A program made the translations under genes and the position numbers. A stretch of 64,000 nucleotides of DNA from Shinella sp. UYSO24 (lineage in GTDB: Bacteria > Pseudomonadota > Alphaproteobacteria > Rhizobiales > Rhizobiaceae), in the NCBI GenBank assembly GCA_902167985.1, contig CABHNZ010000003.1:418313-482312 (forward strand), read 5' to 3'. Position 1 is the first letter of the stretch. Each line of letters opens with the position of its first letter. The notes beneath the pieces were generated by a model. It did not search any database. It was not told the origin of the DNA and was given only the letters and a program-made list of their open reading frames with translations. Below are positions 58,529-64,000 of the stretch, piece after piece.

Positions 58529-59699
58529 ATGACCGTCGCAACGACTTCACCGATCGGCTCGGGAACAGTCCTTCATATCGATCTGCAAGTGTCTGTCTGC
58601 GATAGTCTTGAAGACATCGAGCGGTGCGAGTGGGACATCTGTTTTCCAGGCAATCCCGAAGGCTATGATTATCTCATGGCGACCGAAAAGGCTGGTCTCG
58701 CCGGCTTTTCCTGGCGCTATGTCATCGTCCGCGAGGCGGGTGTTCTGCTTGCGTCCATGCCTGCCTTCCTGTGCGATTACGCGCTTGAGACGACCCTGCC
58801 GCGAGGCCGGCTGCACACCGGCATCGACGCCATCCGCAAAATCCATCCGGGCTTCCTGAAGCGCAGGCTGGCATGCCTCGGCTCGCCATGCACTGAAAAT
58901 GGCGTGATCGGCATTCATCCGGTCGTCGCGCTGGCGCGACGGGCAGCGCTTTTCGAGCGGTTGCTGGATGGCTTCGAGCATGGCGCGTTTCGAAGGCTGC
59001 AGTCTCCTGGCATTGAAAGACATGCCGATGCCTCTCGAACCGCCATTGGCGGATCTGCTCGTGCGCCGCGGCTATGTGGAAACCGGCGGCATGCCGACTG
59101 CATGGCGCGCGATCGATTTCGTGGATATCGAGGGCTATCTGGCCGGTCTCTCCGCCGGCACGCGCAAGGACATGCGCCGTAAGCTGAAGGCGGGCGCGGC
59201 CGTGACGGTCGAAAGGATCACGACCTTCGGCGATCTTGAAGAGCGCTTCATGGAGCTCTATCGCCAGACGCGGGCCCGTAGCGAATGGCAGTTCGAAGAT
59301 CTGACGGCGGAATATTTCATCGGCATACTCGAGCGCATGCCGGAACGCGCCTTCTGCACGGTCTATTCCGTCGATGGTGAGGCTCTGGCCTTCAATTTTC
59401 TCATCCGCGACGACCGGCAGCTCATAGACAAGTTCTTCTGTATGGCTGCCGATCGCGGCCGGCCCTACAATCTCTATTATCTGAGCTGGTTCGAGAATTT
59501 GCGCTATTGCCTCGATAACGGCCTTCAGCGGTATCAGAGCGGACAGGCCTATTATGCCAACAAGGTCAGGCTCGGCAGCCAGCTGACTGAAAATACCATG
59601 CTGTTCCGGCACGCCAATCCGATCATCCACGCCGTTCTGAAGCGCATCGCGCCTTATCTGGCGGGTGATGACGGTGCCACGGCGGGGGCGGAAGAATGA
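58529..59699 (+). CDS. FemAB/GNAT-like N-acyltransferase (frameshifted)
   Basis: About 390 residues. The C-terminal two thirds show the Acetyltransf_6/FemAB-like pattern: LSAGTRKDMRRKLKAG, then FMELYRQTRARSEWQFEDLT, LAFNFLIRDDRQLID and GLQRYQSGQAYYANKVRLGS. The N-terminal third also fits such a duplicated-GNAT fold. These enzymes acylate amines or add amino acids to cell-wall or lipid precursors. The frame changes near 58981 (GAGCATGGCG): unlike the other breaks in the window, it needs one base removed or two added. The ATG at 58529 follows the hydrolase stop by 4 bases, and the stop overlaps the next gene (ATGA). Confidence 0.82.
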
Positions 59700-60109
59700 A
59701 ATCCTTCCGCGCCGTCTGGCTGCTGATCCCGGTTCTGAACACGCTGCAGCAGATTTTTCTGAAGGAAAGTGCTGAGGCTCTTGCGGGAGGGGTTTATGGC
59801 TGGCTGGAACAGCTCGCCGTTTCACCGTGGTTCGGCCTTGCCATTGTCGCTGAGGTTGTCTGTTTCGCCATCTGGATGACCGTGCTCTCCGAGCTTGACC
59901 TCAGCATTGCCTTCCCGCTGTCGGCGGTGAGCTATGTGCTCGTCATCGCTATTGCCTGGCTTGGTTACGGCGAACCGGCCCGATTGACCGACATCGCTGG
60001 CAGCGCCTTGATATTGCTGGGCGTCTGGTATCTGGGAAGCAGCGAAATGCCGTCTCACACGGGTGCCGACGAGGCCGGCGCAACGCCCGGCCGGGATATC
60101 AGAACCTGA
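59696..60109 (+). CDS. SMR/EamA-type four-helix membrane protein 2 (ArnE/F-like)
   Basis: 137 residues, four hydrophobic helices (AVWLLIPVLNTLQQIFLKES, LAIVAEVVCFAIWMTVLSEL, LSIAFPLSAVSYVLVIAIAW, IAGSALILLGVWYLGS) and a polar C-terminal tail. LDLSIAFPLSAVSYV matches the equivalent segment of the 114-residue protein at 57370. Two unequal SMR halves in one operon imply a heterodimeric exporter or flippase. It is translationally coupled to the acyltransferase gene and is the last gene of the cluster; its 3' end overlaps the converging mipA-like gene by 11 bases. Confidence 0.85.
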   Translation: MKSFRAVWLLIPVLNTLQQIFLKESAEALAGGVYGWLEQLAVSPWFGLAIVAEVVCFAIWMTVLSELDLSIAFPLSAVSYVLVIAIAWLGYGEPARLTDIAGSALILLGVWYLGSSEMPSHTGADEAGATPGRDIRT

Positions 60110-61025
60110 CGGCGAAGGATTTGCTGAGCGAAATCCCGATGATGTTCTGATTGGCGCTGCCGAATGTGCGCGTCAGAGGACTGTCCGCGGCATCCCCCAG
60201 CAACCTGTCGAAGCGATCATAGACCTGGATGTTCCAGGTCGGGGTAAGGTCGTAGCTGGCGGAGATCATTGCGCCGACCGATTTCAGGCCGCCGCCTGCA
60301 TCATAAGGCGTGACCTGACCGTTTGCGGCGGCCTCCCGACCCGAGACGCTGAAATACTGTTTCATATAGCGTCCGTTGCCGAAGGAGAGGCGAGGGCCGA
60401 CCGAGAAGGTCCAGCCTTCCGAAGGCTCGATAAACCAGTCCGCACCCATGTCGACGGCAAGGCCGCTGCCATTCGAAAGAGCCTGCCGAACCTCGGTTCG
60501 AAGCCGCAATTTATCCGGCACCAGCCAATATTGCGCGAAGATGCCGAGATCCACGCTCCAGTCGATCGTATGCAGCCCATCAAGACGGCTATCATCGGCA
60601 ATCGATCGCCTGTCGCGAAAGCCGAGAACGGGGCCGGCTTCGAAGCGTCCGAGATCGAGGAGACTGTAATCGAGATTGTCATCAGCTGCGCTGTTCTCGT
60701 CAGGATCACCGAAGCGCCGAAAGTCGAAAGACGGCGCGCCGCCAAGGCTACCCTTCGACGAACCCGGATAGCGCGGCCCGTATTCGAGGCTTCCGCTCAA
60801 GGTGATGATCCATCCGTCCGTCTCGTCGGGTGTGCTTCCGGTGCCAGTCGCGGTATCCGTCCCTGCTGCAAAGGAGACTGGTGCCGACAGGAGGTAAACG
60901 AGTGCCGCAACGCCGATCAGGCGGCCACTATGGGCAATGGGCGAGCCATATCCAGCTGATCGTGGTACGCTTCCATTCGAGACAGATCGGCAACGGCTTT
61001 CATGCCACCTTGCGGCGGGCAGCAT
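60099..61025 (-). CDS. MipA/OmpV family outer-membrane protein
   Basis: Up to 308 residues from the ATG at 61025, with a hydrophobic export segment (LIGVAALVYLLSAPVSFAAG) unusually far from that Met, so the true start may lie further in or a frame error may hide it. The body is a beta-barrel of MipA/OmpV type (GSLEYGPRYPGSSKGS, then FQFRRFGD-like SFDFRRFGDPDEN) and ends in Phe (LSKSFAVRF), the typical outer-membrane C-terminus. MipA genes often lie beside envelope-stress two-component systems. It converges on the cluster at 54-60 kb. Confidence 0.82.
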   Translation of the reverse strand: MLPAARWHESRCRSVSNGSVPRSAGYGSPIAHSGRLIGVAALVYLLSAPVSFAAGTDTATGTGSTPDETDGWIITLSGSLEYGPRYPGSSKGSLGGAPSFDFRRFGDPDENSAADDNLDYSLLDLGRFEAGPVLGFRDRRSIADDSRLDGLHTIDWSVDLGIFAQYWLVPDKLRLRTEVRQALSNGSGLAVDMGADWFIEPSEGWTFSVGPRLSFGNGRYMKQYFSVSGREAAANGQVTPYDAGGGLKSVGAMISASYDLTPTWNIQVYDRFDRLLGDAADSPLTRTFGSANQNIIGISLSKSFAVRF

Positions 61026-61167
61026 GCCTGGCCCGATCGACTACATTTCCACCAGGCCACGTTCCAACCCTGTACACGCACGCGACGAAGCTTACGGGCT
61101 TCCGTCTGCGAGTATTGGATAGAAGGATTGGCGAAAGCAAGGCGTCATGGCTTCTCCCGTGATCGGA

Positions 61168-62331
61168 TCACAGCAATTGCCGACCGGCGAGGTTGCGCAT
61201 CAGGTCCGAGGCACCGAATGTCCATGGCGCGCAATCGGTGGACAGGCGAACCGTGTTTCGCAGAGAACCGAGCGCATCGGTCGAGATCGTTACGATATCA
61301 CCCGGCTTGTGTGTAAAACCTTTGCCCGGCGCTTCCCGGTCTTTCACGGGTGCAAACATCGTTCCGAGAAAAAGGACAAGCCCGTCAGGATACTGGTGAT
61401 GCGGGCCGATCGTCTGGGTGACGAGATCCTGCGGATCGCGACTGATTTCGCGCATCGAGCTATGGCCTTCCAGCAGAAAACCATCCTCGCCCCTGATCGT
61501 CAGGGCAAGCTCGCAGGTGCGGACATGATCGAGCGTGAACGTCTCGTCGAATAGGCGAATGAACGGGCCGATCGAGCAGGAGGCGTTATTGTCCTTCGCC
61601 TTGCCGAGAAGCAGGGCCGATCGCCCCTCTACGTCGCGCAGATTGACGTCGTTGCCAAGGGTCGCGCCACGGATGCGGCCGCTGCTATCGACGGCAAGTA
61701 CGATCTCGGGCTCGGGATTGTTCCACTGTGATGCCGGATGAATGCCGACATCCGCCCCATGCCCGACGGAAGACATGGGCTGCGACTTGGTGAACACCTC
61801 GGCATCCGGCCCAAGGCCGACTTCCAGATATTGCGACCACATGCCATGCGACGACAGCTCTGCCTTGAGATCCGCAGCGGCCCGGGAGCCCGGAACAATT
61901 GTCGAAAGGTCAGACCCGATGCGCTCCTTCAAGGTGGCGCGCATGGCATCCGCCTTGGCCGGATCGCCGCCGATCTTTTCCTCGATGACACGCTCCAGCA
62001 TCGAGCGGGCGAAGGTGACGCCACAGGCCTTGATCGCCTGGAGGTCGATCGGTGACAGAAGCGCGACCCCCTCGGCTTTGTCTTCGGGGTAGACGGCATC
62101 GAGCCGGGCAATCACCCGTCCCGGTGCCTGCCGGGCAAAACTCGCGGGATCCTCCATTTCCATGAGGTCGCGCATCGTCGGGGCTTCTCGCGAGGTGATA
62201 TCGATGATCGATCCGTCGCGAACCGTAATCAGCGCAGGCCCTCCAACTGCCGCGACCCAAGCCCTGCCGACAAAAGTACCCTGATCGAGTCCCGCATATC
62301 CACCCTCTGCATGTTCAGATCGAAGCCGCAC
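61168..62331 (-). CDS. Fumarylacetoacetase-family protein (AraD1-like 2-keto-3-deoxy sugar-acid dehydratase type)
   Basis: 387 residues, starting with GTG at 62331. The FAH fold is shown by PEPEIVLAVD (E-x-E metal ligands), GNDVNLRDVEG, GKAKDNNASCSIGPF and a C-terminal APWTFGASDLMRNLA. Members with this N-terminus (TFVGRAW) are found with pentose and uronate catabolic genes, where they act on 2-keto-3-deoxy sugar acids. Here the neighbours are a MocA-type dehydrogenase and a TIM-barrel isomerase on the same strand. It could provide the dehydration step absent from the KGSADH operon at 39-43 kb. The frame is intact. Confidence 0.85.
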   Translation of the reverse strand: MRLRSEHAEGGYAGLDQGTFVGRAWVAAVGGPALITVRDGSIIDITSREAPTMRDLMEMEDPASFARQAPGRVIARLDAVYPEDKAEGVALLSPIDLQAIKACGVTFARSMLERVIEEKIGGDPAKADAMRATLKERIGSDLSTIVPGSRAAADLKAELSSHGMWSQYLEVGLGPDAEVFTKSQPMSSVGHGADVGIHPASQWNNPEPEIVLAVDSSGRIRGATLGNDVNLRDVEGRSALLLGKAKDNNASCSIGPFIRLFDETFTLDHVRTCELALTIRGEDGFLLEGHSSMREISRDPQDLVTQTIGPHHQYPDGLVLFLGTMFAPVKDREAPGKGFTHKPGDIVTISTDALGSLRNTVRLSTDCAPWTFGASDLMRNLAGRQLL

Positions 62332-62379
62332 CTGTGGGTGTGAGCATACGTCTCGCTGCCCGCCGTTTGCCAGCCGGTA

Positions 62380-63552
62380 TCAGAGCGTCACCCAGGCACC
62401 GTTTTTCTTCGAGGAGGCAACGCAGGCCTCGACAAATGCCACACCCTTGACGCCGTCATCGACGGTCGGGAATGTCACGGCCGGGTCGAGCGCCACGCCA
62501 CGCCGCTTCGCATCGATTGCGTGTGCCGCTTCCGTATAGATCGTCGCGAAGGCTTCGAGATAGCCTTCCGGATGGCCGGAGGGTATGCGTGATACGCGCG
62601 CCGCACTTGCGTGGCTTCCCGCACCGTTGCGGGTCATCAGCCGCTTCGGCTCGCCAAACGGCGTGTACCAGAGATAGTTGGGATCGGCCTGCACCCATTC
62701 TATGCCGCCCTTCGTGCCATAGACACGGATCTTCAGCCCGTTTTCATGGCCGGGCGCAACCTGGCTGCACCAGAGCATGCCCTTTACCCCGTCATTGAAG
62801 CGCAGGAGAACATGGGCATTGTCGTCGAGCCGCCTGCCATCGACGAAACTGTCGAGATCCGCTGCAAGGCTTTGCAGCGTCAGCCCGGTGATGAAGCAGG
62901 CAAGATTGTAGGCATGCGTGCCGATGTCACCGGTGGAGCCGCCGGCACCCGAGCGGGCCGGATCGGTGCGCCATTCCGCCTGTTTCGAGCCGGCCGTCTC
63001 GGCCGCCTCCGTCAGCCAGTCCTGCGGATATTCGACCTGCACGATGCGCAGCGTGCCGAGTTCGCCATTCGCCACCATCTCCCGTGCCTGTCGCACCATC
63101 GGGTAGCCGGTGTAATTATGGGTGAGGATGAAAAGCGCGTCGCTTTCATCCGCCAGCTTCTTCAGCTTTTTCGCATCGGCAAGGTTCGAAGTCAGCGGCT
63201 TGTCGCAGATGACGTGAATGCCGCGCTTCAAGAATTCCTTGGCGGCCTCGTAGTGAACATGGTTCGGCGTGACGATCGACACGGCCTCTATGCCATCCTT
63301 CAGACGCGCCTCCCGGATCGCCATGTCCTTATAGCTCTCATAGGTTCGCGACGGGTCTAGCCCGAGTTCGCGGCCCGACTGCACCGCCTTTTCAGGCGTC
63401 GATGAGAGCGCGCCGGCCACCAGTTCGAACCGGTCGTCGAGCCTTGCCGCGATCCGATGAACCGCACCGATAAAGGCGCCCGAGCCGCCGCCGACCATGC
63501 CGAGCCGGATACGGGATGTCTGCTCCGATTGCGATGAAGCTTCGATTGTCAT
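62380..63552 (-). CDS. Gfo/Idh/MocA family oxidoreductase
   Basis: 390 residues. The nucleotide loop is [12 protein letters not shown], the conserved Lys is in [10 protein letters not shown] and the catalytic pair is in [10 protein letters not shown]. It is an NAD(P)-dependent sugar or cyclitol dehydrogenase. It lies 53 bases after the TIM-barrel isomerase gene and 48 bases before the FAH-family gene, all leftward, forming a sugar catabolic operon cut by the right window edge. The frame is intact. The substrate is unknown (inositol-like or a keto-sugar is common for the family). Confidence 0.92.
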   Translation of the reverse strand: MTIEASSQSEQTSRIRLGMVGGGSGAFIGAVHRIAARLDDRFELVAGALSSTPEKAVQSGRELGLDPSRTYESYKDMAIREARLKDGIEAVSIVTPNHVHYEAAKEFLKRGIHVICDKPLTSNLADAKKLKKLADESDALFILTHNYTGYPMVRQAREMVANGELGTLRIVQVEYPQDWLTEAAETAGSKQAEWRTDPARSGAGGSTGDIGTHAYNLACFITGLTLQSLAADLDSFVDGRRLDDNAHVLLRFNDGVKGMLWCSQVAPGHENGLKIRVYGTKGGIEWVQADPNYLWYTPFGEPKRLMTRNGAGSHASAARVSRIPSGHPEGYLEAFATIYTEAAHAIDAKRRGVALDPAVTFPTVDDGVKGVAFVEACVASSKKNGAWVTL

Positions 63553-63605
63553 GCTGAACCTGCTTCCGATCTGTGATGAAATGTTTGGCGGGAGCCGGGA
63601 AAAGC

Positions 63606-64000
63606 TCAGAGCCCCAGCATCCGCCGGTTGGCCGCGTGGTCTGTCCCGCCGGCGGCAAAATCGTCAAAGGCCTTTTCGGTGACGCGGATGATATGGTTCC
63701 GAACGAATTGCGCCCCTTCGCGAGCGCCGTCCTCGGGATGTTTCAGGGCACATTCCCATTCCACCACCGCCCAGCCGTCAAAGCCATTGGCCGTCATCTT
63801 GGAAAAGACCGCGCCAAAATCCACCTGACCGTCACCCAGAGAACGGAACCGCCCGGCACGGTTCACCCAGCTCTGGTAGCCGCCATAGACACCTTGCCGG
63901 CCCGTCGGGTTGAACTCGGCATCCTTGACGTGGAACATCCGGATCCGGTCCTTGTAGATGTCGATATTGTCGAGATAGTCGAGGCATTGCAGCACATAGT
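63606..64000 (-). CDS. Sugar phosphate isomerase/epimerase, TIM barrel, C-terminal part (runs off the window)
   Basis: The last ~131 residues of a xylose-isomerase-like TIM barrel are present; the frame stays open to position 64000, so the N-terminus lies outside. IRMFHVKDAEFNP and GWAVVEWECALKHPEDGARE supply the metal-binding and substrate residues of the AP-endonuclease-2 family. It is the most upstream visible gene of the leftward sugar operon with the MocA-type dehydrogenase. The specific sugar is not determined. Confidence 0.88.
   Translation of the reverse strand, partial: YVLQCLDYLDNIDIYKDRIRMFHVKDAEFNPTGRQGVYGGYQSWVNRAGRFRSLGDGQVDFGAVFSKMTANGFDGWAVVEWECALKHPEDGAREGAQFVRNHIIRVTEKAFDDFAAGGTDHAANRRMLGL

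Overview
The window reads as a high-GC alphaproteobacterial chromosome or chromid from a member of the Rhizobiaceae (Rhizobium/Agrobacterium type). The basis is the gene families and their arrangement: a fused PhaAB-type Mrp antiporter operon, EfeUOB iron uptake, a ribitol-type polyol operon, many ABC importers, FCD-type GntR regulators and the protein style. No rRNA, tRNA, CRISPR array, insertion sequence or prophage was seen. It is a metabolic and transport-rich region.

Layout, left to right. 1-1218: the 5' end of a giant octapeptide-repeat protein (minus). 1497-7737: a 5-oxoproline operon (minus), made of an NRAMP-like transporter, PxpA, a YcsI/DUF1445 protein, a PxpB-PxpC fusion and a biotin carboxylase-BCCP protein, with a divergent GntR regulator (7988-8643). 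8686-14613: a polar amino-acid ABC importer co-transcribed with an MmgE/PrpD enzyme and an NtaA/SnaA-type flavin monooxygenase, possibly for aminopolycarboxylates such as iminodisuccinate. 14926-16635: a diguanylate cyclase and a 57-residue membrane protein. 16871-19707: a NitT/TauT-type ABC importer. 19783-22228: a TctDE-like two-component system and an XRE regulator. 22326-28357: the phaABCDEFG Na+/K+:H+ antiporter. 28408-30726: a chemoreceptor. 31021-35312: efeU-efeO-efeB plus a second, short EfeO.

35805-44757: a sugar-acid block with an MFS transporter, a 2-hydroxyacid dehydrogenase, a GntR regulator, and the pathway enzymes IlvD/Edd dehydratase, RraA-like lyase and ketoglutarate-semialdehyde dehydrogenase. 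Related CACTAA/TTAGTG palindromes occur in three of its promoter regions. 44033-51783: a polyol operon (AraC regulator, RbsB/A/C-like importer, ribitol 2-dehydrogenase, FGGY pentulokinase, SDR), which would convert ribitol to D-ribulose to ribulose-5-phosphate. 52148-60109: a PmrAB/QseBC-like two-component system followed by seven tightly packed genes (HAD phosphatase, class III aminotransferase, arginase-like hydrolase, SMR half-transporter, alpha/beta hydrolase with a Cys nucleophile, FemAB/GNAT-like transferase, second SMR). This is the best candidate for an undescribed system, perhaps an Arn-like envelope or amino-lipid modification. 60099-64000: a MipA/OmpV outer-membrane protein, a fumarylacetoacetase-family sugar-acid enzyme, a MocA-type dehydrogenase and a truncated TIM-barrel isomerase.

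An important caveat is that 19 otherwise intact genes carry 25 apparent frameshifts. Twenty-four are net -1, and nearly all fit loss of one base from a short homopolymer, mostly GG or CC. This pattern points to uncorrected sequencing or assembly error rather than gene decay, so those genes are annotated as single CDS spans with the frameshift noted. Protein lengths quoted for them assume the frame is restored.
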